This document shows, piece after piece, positions 23,681 to 30,987 of a stretch of 32,269 nt of DNA (its first letter is position 1; each line of letters opens with the position of its first letter). The stretch lies in the NCBI GenBank assembly GCA_016219275.1, contig JACRBM010000089.1:1-32269 (forward strand), read 5' to 3'. A program made the translations under genes and the position numbers. A model generated the notes under the pieces. It worked only from the letters and a program-made list of their open reading frames with translations. It made no database searches and was not told the DNA's origin. The stretch comes from Chloroflexota bacterium. GTDB lineage: Bacteria > Chloroflexota > Anaerolineae > UBA4142.

Positions 23681-26600
23681 TTACTTGCTAATCTGCGGGA
23701 GAAACATGTTCGGTTGAAACGCGAGACGCGCGGCGGGATCGCCCAACAAGTTGAACGTGTCGAGCAAATCGAGTGCGCCGCCGCCGCCATTCGTGTACAA
23801 GAATTGCTTGCCGGCAACCGTCGCGGGACCGATCTGATGCAAGCCCGGCGACATGATGGACAAGAAGAAACCGCGGTTGATATAGTCGTGCCCCGTCGCG
23901 ACACCCAACCCGCTCGCCGCCCAACTCGCCAGCGCGCCCTTGCTCGTCGCACGCACATTCGTCTCGGCAAGACTGGAAAAACTCTGATTGTTGTGATGAA
24001 AATAGCCCGTGTAGCACGTCATTTCCAAGACCACCATCGGCTTGCCGCTATTCGTCAACCCTGCCACATCGCTCGCCGCGAAAAAAGTCTCGTGCGCCCA
24101 TGCCATGATCGAACCATGTCCGACATAATTGAGAATCAAGCGACCATCATTGACGCTCGAGTTCAACGCCGATTTGAGGGCGGCGGTCGTCGTGTACGGC
24201 GTGTACGGCGGATTCGCCAGCGCGCAGTACGCGTACGTGTTCGGATCGCACGGATTGTAATAGATGCGATCGGCGATGAACGAGAATGGCATCAGTTGCG
24301 AACTGCTCGCGACCTCGTCGGAGTACGCCCAGAAATCGCCCGCTCCATCCATCGCGCCGCTCGTGCTGAACGTATTGTCGGACAAGAACGCGATGGTGCC
24401 ACGCCAACCGCCAAACGTCGGGCTTTGTTCGTTCGCGATGATCTTGTTCACCATCGCGTCCGCTTCGGTCGTGTTGTTCACCGGCAAGCGCCCGATCGCG
24501 AGACTGGGAAGCGTGTTCGTCGGCGAAAAAGTGACAAGCCGATTGTCGCTCGCAGTTTCGCCAATCCAGGGATCAACGAATTTAAAGTACGGCGGAATGA
24601 AGGTTCTATTCGGCGTCGTCGCGCCTTCGGTGGGACACGAACCGATGATGCAATAGCCGAGCGGATCGGTGTGCCCATCGCCGACGAGCAACACGTACGC
24701 CGGCGCGGGCGCTTGCCAATTCGCAAACGCGTACGCGAGAAAATCGCGAATCGCTTGCGGGTCTGCCAACCCGTCGGCAAATTCGTCATAGACATCTTGG
24801 ACATCAATCAACTTGGTGCTGAGTCCTTGCGCCGCGCGCAGATTCACGAGCGGTTGGACGTTCGTCAGAAACGCGTTGTGCGAAATCGCGATGTAATCCG
24901 CGCCGTTGCTTGGCGACACCAGGTTCGCCGACGCGTCGAGCGTGATGCTCGCCGGCGATTTGCGCTGCGCGTTCGCCAGCGCCAAGTACTCGCGCGCGGA
25001 CGCGATGGTGTCGCCGAACGTGAGCGTGTAGGACGGTCCGCCAGTGATGCTCGTGTTGATAAAACGCGTCACGCTGTACGGATCGGTGATGTCGAAAACT
25101 TGGAGCGCGTTCGACGTAAAACTCGTGATTGGATATTGCCATGTGCCACTCGCGACTTGGCGAAAACGCAACGTGTCGGTCACAGCAGTTAACGTTGCGT
25201 TGTAACTCACATCGAACGAGTTGAACACAATAAATTTTCCAGCAGCGCTGTTGTTCTGAACGCGCAATGTATTGTTGCCTGCCAACATAAATGCTTGCGA
25301 AAAAGGCACGGTCGCGGTGTAAGCCAGGTCGTGCGTCCACGTCACGTTCGAAATCACATTTCCGTTGACCAAGACCTGCGCGGTGTAAGGAAGTCCACCC
25401 GACCCAACCAAGCGAAGCGTTGCCGTCCCGGTGTAGGTTCCCCCCGCAAGACGATTCGCCTGGAAAGGATAATCGGCAAACGCGCCGGACGCGATAAAAT
25501 TCCAGAACCAGTGATCCGTATCCTGGTATGGAATCGCAGACCGATAGTAATGGTTCTCTTCGGTGTGCAGCGTATCGGTGAACACACCGGGCGACACACC
25601 CGCGACACTCCCATCGCGCGTGGGCATGCGCTTGCCATTCGTCGCGCCGAAGGTGAGCCAGTAGATATTCGTGATCGAATACCTGGACGTCGCGGCTTGA
25701 CCCAAAAATTCGAAATAGTTGCTCGCGCCGCATGTCGTCGTCCACGTCGTTCCCACGACATTGATCGCGAGTTCCGTCGCGGCGTCGAACAATTGCAGCG
25801 TCGCCGTGTTGAGCGTCGCGGGGTTCACACCCGCGTTTTGTAAATCCTGGCACGTGACCTGATACAGTCCGTCCGCGTTGACCGCGATTTTGTACCACGG
25901 TCCACCAGAGTAACGCGGCGCGCGCGCGGGCTGGGTCGTGGCGGGACGCGCGCGCCAATTACGCGCGGATGCATAGTTCGCGAACGATCCTTGGAACACA
26001 GATTCGAACGCGCCTTCATTCACCGCGCCGCCCAACGCTTGCGCGGTGCGCCCCTGCGGATAACTGAGTGCAAGTTCGACGCGCACGCGGCGATGAAATG
26101 TTGCCTGGCGCGTGACGGGGTTGTATTGCAGAAGATTGAACTCGACGACGACGTAACGTTGACTGCGCCACGCGCCGGTCGTCGCGACGCGCGCAACGGA
26201 CGCGGGATACGCGCGGTTCGTGGAGTAGGTCGCGGCATCCGGCACGTAGGACGCGCCGGCATAACTCGGCAGACTCTGACGCGGGTCGGCGTTGACGCGT
26301 TGAGTGGGAACCGGCAACGGCGGATTCGCGAGCGCGTCGGTGCGCGCGTCGTCGGCGGTAATCGTCAACGCGACTTGCGCGCCGGGTGGAATCGCGATCA
26401 TCGCGGATTGCGTGGGGAGTTGCGGCTTGCCCGGCTCGATGGTGTGACCCAAGCCGGGTATCGCGAGCACGCTGAACGTGCCGGACTCGACGCGTTGAGT
26501 ACGCACGGAATACGCGTCCACATTCAGTTCGAGCACGATACGGTTCGTATCGGATTGTAGCACGCGCACACCGACTTGCGCGGACTGGGCATCCAGCGTG

Positions 26601-26683
26601 GGCGCATCGAACGACACGATTATCGCGCCCAGCAGACCAGCGAACAAACTAACAACAAGCCAATGAATCCACTTGCGAGGCAT
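23681..26683 (-). CDS. Large secreted C25 (gingipain-like) cysteine peptidase
   Basis: The 1000-residue protein has a signal peptide (about 6-33), an N-terminal propeptide-like region (about 35-210; IEPGKPQLPTQSAMIAIPPG is typical of gingipain-family prodomains), a beta-rich middle domain, and a C25 domain from about residue 600 (NGADYIAISHNAFL). The catalytic pair is in YVGHGS (His856) and EMTCYTGYF (Cys890), and the protein ends FNLLGDPAARLAF followed by a short tail. The ATG at 26683 is preferred; a GTG four codons upstream is possible. It lies 20 bp after an FnIII-anchored protein gene. It is a homologue of the lipoprotein at 19954-22137 but has its own prodomain and no lipobox. The role is probably extracellular proteolysis or maturation of surface proteins. 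Confidence 0.9.
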   Translation of the reverse strand: MPRKWIHWLVVSLFAGLLGAIIVSFDAPTLDAQSAQVGVRVLQSDTNRIVLELNVDAYSVRTQRVESGTFSVLAIPGLGHTIEPGKPQLPTQSAMIAIPPGAQVALTITADDARTDALANPPLPVPTQRVNADPRQSLPSYAGASYVPDAATYSTNRAYPASVARVATTGAWRSQRYVVVEFNLLQYNPVTRQATFHRRVRVELALSYPQGRTAQALGGAVNEGAFESVFQGSFANYASARNWRARPATTQPARAPRYSGGPWYKIAVNADGLYQVTCQDLQNAGVNPATLNTATLQLFDAATELAINVVGTTWTTTCGASNYFEFLGQAATSRYSITNIYWLTFGATNGKRMPTRDGSVAGVSPGVFTDTLHTEENHYYRSAIPYQDTDHWFWNFIASGAFADYPFQANRLAGGTYTGTATLRLVGSGGLPYTAQVLVNGNVISNVTWTHDLAYTATVPFSQAFMLAGNNTLRVQNNSAAGKFIVFNSFDVSYNATLTAVTDTLRFRQVASGTWQYPITSFTSNALQVFDITDPYSVTRFINTSITGGPSYTLTFGDTIASAREYLALANAQRKSPASITLDASANLVSPSNGADYIAISHNAFLTNVQPLVNLRAAQGLSTKLIDVQDVYDEFADGLADPQAIRDFLAYAFANWQAPAPAYVLLVGDGHTDPLGYCIIGSCPTEGATTPNRTFIPPYFKFVDPWIGETASDNRLVTFSPTNTLPSLAIGRLPVNNTTEADAMVNKIIANEQSPTFGGWRGTIAFLSDNTFSTSGAMDGAGDFWAYSDEVASSSQLMPFSFIADRIYYNPCDPNTYAYCALANPPYTPYTTTAALKSALNSSVNDGRLILNYVGHGSIMAWAHETFFAASDVAGLTNSGKPMVVLEMTCYTGYFHHNNQSFSSLAETNVRATSKGALASWAASGLGVATGHDYINRGFFLSIMSPGLHQIGPATVAGKQFLYTNGGGGALDLLDTFNLLGDPAARLAFQPNMFLPQISK

Positions 26684-26703
26684 AAGTCCATACACCTTTG
26701 AGA

Positions 26704-27159
26704 TTAAGCCAATTTTGAAAATTTGTCTCCGACATGCCCGACGCGTTTGCGCCGCATGCCGATCAGAACAAGCGCGGCGAGTACGAGCAAGCCCGCGCCG
26801 AGCGCGATTTCGATTGCCCCAATGCCGCCCGGCGCGGTGATGACGATCGGTCCGTGCCGCGCAGTCCGACCGCTGAACTCGACATCTTCGAGTTGATAAT
26901 AATACGTTTGTCCCGGCACAACGGTCGCATCTTCAAACCGATACTTGCCGCCGGTCACTGGGTCGGGCGACGCGGCGATGAGTTGGTCGTTCACCTTGGC
27001 GAACGGACCATCCGCGCTCGCACCGCGATACAGATTGAACCCGGCAGTATTGATCTCGGTCGCCGTCGTCCACTCGACGACGATACGCGCGGGGGCAATG
27101 GAACACGCCGACAAGCCCAAGAGCATTAACAAGCCCAATCGAATCAGCATCGTTTTCAA
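26704..27159 (-). CDS. Small FnIII-like lipoprotein with C-terminal membrane helix
   Basis: The 151-residue protein has a lipoprotein signal (LLMLLGLSAC, lipobox near residues 16-19), one FnIII-like domain (VEWTTATEINTAGFNLYRG to TYYYQLEDVEFSGR, about 28-110), and a C-terminal hydrophobic helix (about 117-135) followed by a basic tail (MRRKRVGH). A TTG at 27159 has AAGG seven bases upstream; the first ATG is at 27150. Its FnIII domain is shared with 22137-23036 and each precedes a C25 peptidase gene. It may be an anchor or partner of the peptidase. Confidence 0.8.
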   Translation of the reverse strand: MKTMLIRLGLLMLLGLSACSIAPARIVVEWTTATEINTAGFNLYRGASADGPFAKVNDQLIAASPDPVTGGKYRFEDATVVPGQTYYYQLEDVEFSGRTARHGPIVITAPGGIGAIEIALGAGLLVLAALVLIGMRRKRVGHVGDKFSKLA

Positions 27160-27240
27160 TCGTCAACCTTGCCCGTTTAGAAAGAGAATAATTCGCGCGC
27201 GAGTGATACGCGCTACACGCACACAGTCAGTTTGACATGA

Positions 27241-27277
27241 AACGAGCAAACGGGCAACGCACTCCCGTTTGCTCGTT
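27241..27277. terminator. 14-bp perfect hairpin downstream of the GEVED surface protein
   Basis: AACGAGCAAACGGG (27241-27254) and its inverse (27264-27277) flank a 9-nt loop, about 40 bp after the stop of the surface protein gene (27316). The following T tract on the minus strand is only TTTC, so termination is plausible but not certain. The rest of the 156-bp gap shows nothing else clear. Confidence 0.55.
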
Positions 27278-27315
27278 GACGTTAAAGCAAACGCACCCAG
27301 CACCTACCGCCGAAC

Positions 27316-28710
27316 TTAATTGCGACGCAAAACGACGACCACAACGCCGGCGAGCAAAACGCCCAACGCGCTGAACTGCAACCAGCGATTCGAGTCCGTT
27401 TGCGCGGTCAAATCGCTCAATGTTACCGCAGTCGGATCATTGAAACCGAGGCGATGGTCTTCAACTTCACCATTGCCATAGCGTCCCGAGAATGCACTGG
27501 TGGTATTGAAACTCGGGTAAGTGCAAGTGCCATTATCTGGACCGACACCATCGTTCCTCTCGAACAAACGCCAGCGCGAGTAGAACACGCCGGTCGGCGA
27601 AGTGCCACCTGGGACATTGAAACTGATGGTATTGTTTCCCGGCACCACTGGTACATTTTGGACAATGTAATCTCCCGGATCAGTGAAACCAGTACCACTA
27701 AAATCCATCCAGGCAACGAGACAACCATTGCCACCCGAGACAACAACGTTTACTGAATTAGTGCCACCCGCGTTCCATTGGGTTTGTCCAGCAGAAAGGG
27801 CAACACCGTCTTCATCATTCGGTGTGAGGGTCGTATTGTCACGCTTGGCGTCGCTGGCATTTTGTTGTCCATTGTCTTCGCCGTCAATCTGTGACCCAAG
27901 ACGAATCGAACCAATTACATGACCGCCGGAAGTGAGGCTACCAACCGTCATCGCATTGTAAACAACTGGGCCCGACGGCAAATCGCCATAATCCAACCGC
28001 GTCGTCTCAAAAAGTTCGAGCGCGATATCATTGTCTTCCTGACCACCGGTCAGTTGAATTTGAATCACGTTCACACTTGTAAAGTTCGCCGCCGACGCAA
28101 AACCCGAACACTGGGAAAACTGATTCGTGTTCACATAACGGAAAACCATCGCAACAGCAGGGTCGCCAGAAATAACTGGCGGACTAGGTAACTGGAGTAC
28201 CCTATATGAGCAAGACGTTGCGTTGCTATAGACCGTAACTGTTATTTGGTCTCTAGCTGTGCTAAAGTTATTCGAGTGGATAATAGCCACGAATGCATTG
28301 TCGCCGTTTGCGGTCAAGTCAACATTGCCCAAGCCAGAATAGTTGATGTTTTGGCTGTTGTCATTGCCATCGTACGTGAAGATGGAGTAAGCAACAACGT
28401 TTGTGCCTTGGCTCTGCGCCATACGCCCCAAACCACCACCATTGGTATCGATACTGGCTACACTACTACTACCAACATTCAATACGGTGAGCGTCACTTC
28501 GCGCTCTGCACCAATAATGTCCGCGCCGCCTACCACGCGTTGCCATGTCGAACCAAGACCATTTTGAGTCACCGTTTGCGCGGTATCAAAGAGATCAACC
28601 GTACGATCAGGATTCGCAAACGTCTGGATCGGCTGTTGGAGCATCAATCCCGCAGCAAGCACGAGCAGAACGAAACAAAGTGCAAACAGACGAGCATGTC
28701 GAGTACTCAT
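27316..28710 (-). CDS. Secreted GEVED-domain surface protein with C-terminal anchor
   Basis: The 464-residue protein has a signal peptide (about 7-32), an N-terminal beta-rich region with Asn-rich loops (about 35-230), a linker LDYGDLPSG, and a GEVED domain ending GRYGNGEVEDHRLGF (about 413-428). Residues about 443-461 are a membrane helix ending LRRN. DYGDLP/GEVED domains occur in bacterial surface proteins of unknown ligand. A strong ribosome site (AAAGGAGG) lies six bases before the ATG. Codon use is more AT-tolerant than in the glycan genes. The gene sits 191 bp after the peptide gene, with no clear terminator between, and could be co-transcribed with it. Confidence 0.82.
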   Translation of the reverse strand: MSTRHARLFALCFVLLVLAAGLMLQQPIQTFANPDRTVDLFDTAQTVTQNGLGSTWQRVVGGADIIGAEREVTLTVLNVGSSSVASIDTNGGGLGRMAQSQGTNVVAYSIFTYDGNDNSQNINYSGLGNVDLTANGDNAFVAIIHSNNFSTARDQITVTVYSNATSCSYRVLQLPSPPVISGDPAVAMVFRYVNTNQFSQCSGFASAANFTSVNVIQIQLTGGQEDNDIALELFETTRLDYGDLPSGPVVYNAMTVGSLTSGGHVIGSIRLGSQIDGEDNGQQNASDAKRDNTTLTPNDEDGVALSAGQTQWNAGGTNSVNVVVSGGNGCLVAWMDFSGTGFTDPGDYIVQNVPVVPGNNTISFNVPGGTSPTGVFYSRWRLFERNDGVGPDNGTCTYPSFNTTSAFSGRYGNGEVEDHRLGFNDPTAVTLSDLTAQTDSNRWLQFSALGVLLAGVVVVVLRRN

Positions 28711-28776
28711 TCATTTCCTCCTTTGGAAATAGCGAATCGGCAAGGCGATTTCTTTGAACCGCATTGCCAAAAGTTT

Positions 28777-28896
28777 CTACCGCGATGGAGGCACTACGCG
28801 GGACTGCCCCTCACTGTCCCCGACTAGTCCGGTAGCATCGCGCAAGTACATTGAATTCGGATCAGTAAGCGGGCTGGCGTTCGACCCACAGTCCAT
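28777..28896 (-). CDS. Possible 39-codon small reading frame after the precursor peptide
   Basis: ATG at 28896 opens a 39-codon frame beginning MDCGSNASPLTDPNS and ending VVPPSR. Its first residues recall the DCGASPGKAD of the peptide just upstream. The GGAG upstream is 14 bases away, too far to be convincing. It may be chance or a relic of a duplicated core. Confidence 0.2.
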   Translation of the reverse strand: MDCGSNASPLTDPNSMYLRDATGLVGDSEGQSRVVPPSR

Positions 28897-28901
28897 ACAG
28901 A

Positions 28902-29069
28902 TCAACTAAACTCCGTGCCGCAAGAAACATCCGCTTTGCCCGGGGACGCGCCACAATCAGTCGCCATGGCTTCGAGCGGCGCTTGATATACCACATCGGG
29001 CGTTTCGTACGGCTTCTTCTCTTCCACCGGCGTGGCTTGGGACATTCTGCGTTCTTCTGGCTTGTTCAT
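28902..29069 (-). CDS. Candidate RiPP precursor peptide with lasso-type leader
   Basis: The 55-residue peptide has a perfect ribosome site (AAGGAGG, six bases from the ATG at 29069); a longer in-frame start at 29111 lacks one. The charged leader (residues 1-37) contains KKPYETPDVVYQAPLEAMAT: Tyr21, Pro24, Val26, Ala30 and Leu32 fall at the spacing of the YxxPxLxxxGxL motif that lasso-peptide leaders present to their PqqD-like RRE protein. Thr37 would be the conserved Thr at position -2. The core would be CGASPGKADVSCGTEFS: Cys1, an acidic residue at 9, a second Cys at 12 and a C-terminal Ser. It lies 67 bp after a radical SAM/SPASM gene. A thioether (sactipeptide-like) product is an equal alternative. 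Expression and modification are inferred. Confidence 0.75.
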   Translation of the reverse strand: MNKPEERRMSQATPVEEKKPYETPDVVYQAPLEAMATDCGASPGKADVSCGTEFS

Positions 29070-29136
29070 ACTTTTCCTCCTTACAGGATGACTGGATACA
29101 ACTTGAGTCAAGGATAACGTTACTGACTATACACGA

Positions 29137-30351
29137 TCAAGCAACGTCCGCCCGAGAATTTGGGGGCATAACCTCGGACAATAAAATAAAATTCGTCGGC
29201 AGAGATTCACTCAACGCAATCGGCGCGGACTGAACCTGGGTCGCATACTCTCGCAAATGCGCCGGAATCGCATAGTCCGGCGGTAACGCGCCTTTTTCGA
29301 TCAATGCCTGTCGCCGCGCGAGCGCCTCGCGGCAATTGACGAGCGCCGGAGCGCGCAAACTGCCATCCTCCATTTGCGCCAACCCGTGACAGCGCACACA
29401 CAACGTATTCAGCTCGCACGTACGGCACACCGGCAATTCACCCAGTTTCAACTGTCCCAGGTCTTGCCACAGCGGCGCCTGTTCCCAAATATCACGCACC
29501 GATTTTTCCCGCACATTCCCAGCGGCAGAGCGCACTTGGAGACACGGATACACATTCCCGTACGGATCAAGCGCGAGCGCTTTGGACGCGATGCCACACG
29601 TCCGTGTTTCGGGCGTCACCTGGCGATTGACCCACAACGCGGGATCAATTTCATCGCGCATCAACGCGACCAACTGATCGTAGGTCATCCGATGCTTGAG
29701 CGGATCCTTGCCGCCGGTATCTTTCGGCGTGATCGTAATGTCGTACTTGAAGCGCGCACCCAGTTCCTGCGCCAATGCCTTGAGCGCCGGCAAGTCCGCC
29801 ACAGTCTCGCGCATCAACGGCGTTTTCATGATCGTCCGTATGCCGCGTTCGTGCAGCAAACGCAACGCGCGCGTCGTCAATTCGAGCGAGCGCGGCACAC
29901 GCGTGATGCCATCGTGAACCTCGGGGCGCGTGCTATAGACGCTCAACTCGACTGCGTACGGATGCAGCGCGGCAATCCGATCGGCGACGTGGTCTTTGAT
30001 GAGAATGCCATTCGTGAACAACCGCAGGAGAAAACGCTTGGAACGCGCATACTCGGCGATGTCGAAAAAATCGCGTCGCACCAAAATCTCGCCGCCGGAT
30101 AAGGTGAGGTTCAACGCACCCAGTTCCGCGAGTTGGTCAATGACCTGAAAACATTCTTGGGTTGTTAATTCGCCGGGTACCGGCGCGTTCGGCGCAAACA
30201 CATCGAGATAACAATGCGTACAGCGTTCGTTGCACCGATAGGTCAGTTCCCAGTGCGCCGAGAGCAAACGATGTGTCTTGCCCGATCGCGCGACAATTTG
30301 TTCGTATGCGTTCGTGCTTTCTGGTTGCCCAGAAGGACCATCAACAGACAT
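29137..30351 (-). CDS. Radical SAM/SPASM peptide-modifying enzyme (PqqE-like)
   Basis: The 404-residue protein has CNERCTHC (Cys40, 44, 47) for the SAM-cleaving cluster, LSGGE (85-88) for SAM binding, and a full seven-cysteine SPASM pattern: Cys252, 270, 309, 312, 318, 321 and 340, with LDPYGNVYPC. Such enzymes cross-link or rearrange RiPP precursors. The ATG at 30351 has GGGAG seven bases upstream. A PqqD-like gene lies upstream and the small Cys-containing peptide downstream, so the peptide is the natural substrate candidate. There is no RRE-like N-terminal domain, which fits a separate PqqD-like carrier. The C-terminal 50 residues after the clusters are unassigned. Confidence 0.9.
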   Translation of the reverse strand: MSVDGPSGQPESTNAYEQIVARSGKTHRLLSAHWELTYRCNERCTHCYLDVFAPNAPVPGELTTQECFQVIDQLAELGALNLTLSGGEILVRRDFFDIAEYARSKRFLLRLFTNGILIKDHVADRIAALHPYAVELSVYSTRPEVHDGITRVPRSLELTTRALRLLHERGIRTIMKTPLMRETVADLPALKALAQELGARFKYDITITPKDTGGKDPLKHRMTYDQLVALMRDEIDPALWVNRQVTPETRTCGIASKALALDPYGNVYPCLQVRSAAGNVREKSVRDIWEQAPLWQDLGQLKLGELPVCRTCELNTLCVRCHGLAQMEDGSLRAPALVNCREALARRQALIEKGALPPDYAIPAHLREYATQVQSAPIALSESLPTNFILLSEVMPPNSRADVA

Positions 30352-30417
30352 TCGATGACTCCCTGTCCGTCATGAACAATGGAGATGTGAACGGCATCGT
30401 CACCGTCCGTATATGAT

Positions 30418-30442
30418 AAAAAACCGACCACAAAACGGTCGG
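30418..30442 (-). terminator. Intrinsic terminator inside the radical SAM leader
   Basis: CCGACC (30442-30437), a 7-nt loop and GGTCGG (30429-30424) are followed on the minus strand by TTTTTT (30423-30418). It lies 66 bp before the radical SAM start codon and about 120 bp after the predicted transcription start, an attenuator-like position. It could instead end transcripts from the kinase and PqqD-like genes. Confidence 0.85.
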
Positions 30443-30564
30443 ATACGCCACCCGCTCCTCCCGGTCCCGTACTAGGCGTCCAAATTCCGTCGCGTGACGA
30501 AAGACCAGGGATCAATGCTTCCGTTTGAACGAATTACTCGCAGAGTTGAATCAACTATGGGGCG

Positions 30565-30593
30565 ATTATCGCATACTATTTTGAGAAAATCAA
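30565..30593 (-). promoter_or_regulatory. Candidate promoter for the radical SAM and peptide genes
   Basis: TTGATT (30593-30588), a 17-bp spacer and GATAAT (30570-30565) on the minus strand. The start would be near 30558, giving a leader of about 205 nt before the radical SAM ATG. Confidence 0.55.
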
Positions 30594-30699
30594 GTGCTTT
30601 GACATGGGGCAATTGTGCCTACTTTTGTAATCGCCTCGTCTATGTTAGAATTCTTTTTGTGCTACGGAATCACACGGACACACACACACACAGCCCATT

Positions 30700-30987
30700 C
30701 TATTCGGTAGTTGGGTCGTTCAATAACAGCGCATTCGCCTTGAGCAATTTATTCACGAACGCTTCGACATCTGTTTGCGCCTGTTCGAGCGACACGGTGT
30801 ACTCGGCTTGAATCGTCGTTACAATCTCGCCAAGCGTGCGCGTACCATCGGCGAGTTGCCACACCCGCGTGCCGACCGCGTTGAGTACGATCACCTCGCC
30901 GGAATCCGCCAACACGATGACTGCCGAGCCATCCACGATCCGCGTCGCGACTTGGGCGTGCGGTTGCGGACGTTTATTCCAATCCAT
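30700..30987 (-). CDS. PqqD-like RRE-family peptide chaperone
   Basis: The 95-residue protein matches the PqqD family in length and pattern: strands in TRIVDGSAVIVLADSGEVIVLN, then VGTRVWQLADGTRTLGEIVTTI and a C-terminal helix (VEAFVNKLLKANAL). PqqD proteins bind the leader of a precursor peptide and present it to the radical SAM enzyme; B1 proteins of lasso systems are of the same fold. The ATG at 30987 has GGAGG seven bases upstream and overlaps the end of the kinase gene by 14 bp. PqqD-related proteins beside HprK-related kinases are also described in exosortase-associated HPr-rel-A systems, so peptide binding is likely but not proven. Confidence 0.88.
   Translation of the reverse strand: MDWNKRPQPHAQVATRIVDGSAVIVLADSGEVIVLNAVGTRVWQLADGTRTLGEIVTTIQAEYTVSLEQAQTDVEAFVNKLLKANALLLNDPTTE

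Larger units (their letters stand above)
30352..30699 (-). other. Leader region between the PqqD-like gene and the radical SAM gene
   Basis: This 348-bp stretch has no convincing gene. In the minus direction it contains a promoter (30593-30565), about 115 nt of structured GC-rich RNA (GGACGCC...GGCGTATCC can pair around 30490 and 30445), an intrinsic terminator (30442-30418), and about 65 bp to the radical SAM start. A (CA)7 microsatellite lies at 30679-30692. No known riboswitch class is recognised. Confidence 0.5.

Noticed and set aside
23663-25192. A 509-codon plus-strand open frame
   Set aside because: It is antisense to the catalytic domain of the large C25 peptidase; its translation is Arg-rich with no recognisable domain, as expected opposite GC-rich coding sequence.
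24804-25958. A 384-codon minus-strand open frame overlapping the C25 peptidase
   Set aside because: It is in another frame of the same strand as a gene with clear catalytic motifs; composition (His, Arg, Cys-rich) is that of a shifted frame.
28711-28901. Hairpin-rich leader before the GEVED protein, considered as a riboswitch
   Set aside because: Short pairings such as GGGAC/GTCCC exist but none of the conserved cores of known classes was recognised, and there is no terminator.
30243-30515. A minus-strand frame starting MIPGLSSRDG with a GPGGAGG stretch, considered as a small peptide
   Set aside because: It contains the intrinsic terminator hairpin with its T-run, starts at a TTG without a ribosome site, and runs into the radical SAM gene in another frame.
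30679-30692. (CA)7 dinucleotide run
   Set aside because: A short microsatellite just downstream of the PqqD-like stop codon; no evidence that it affects any frame or promoter.
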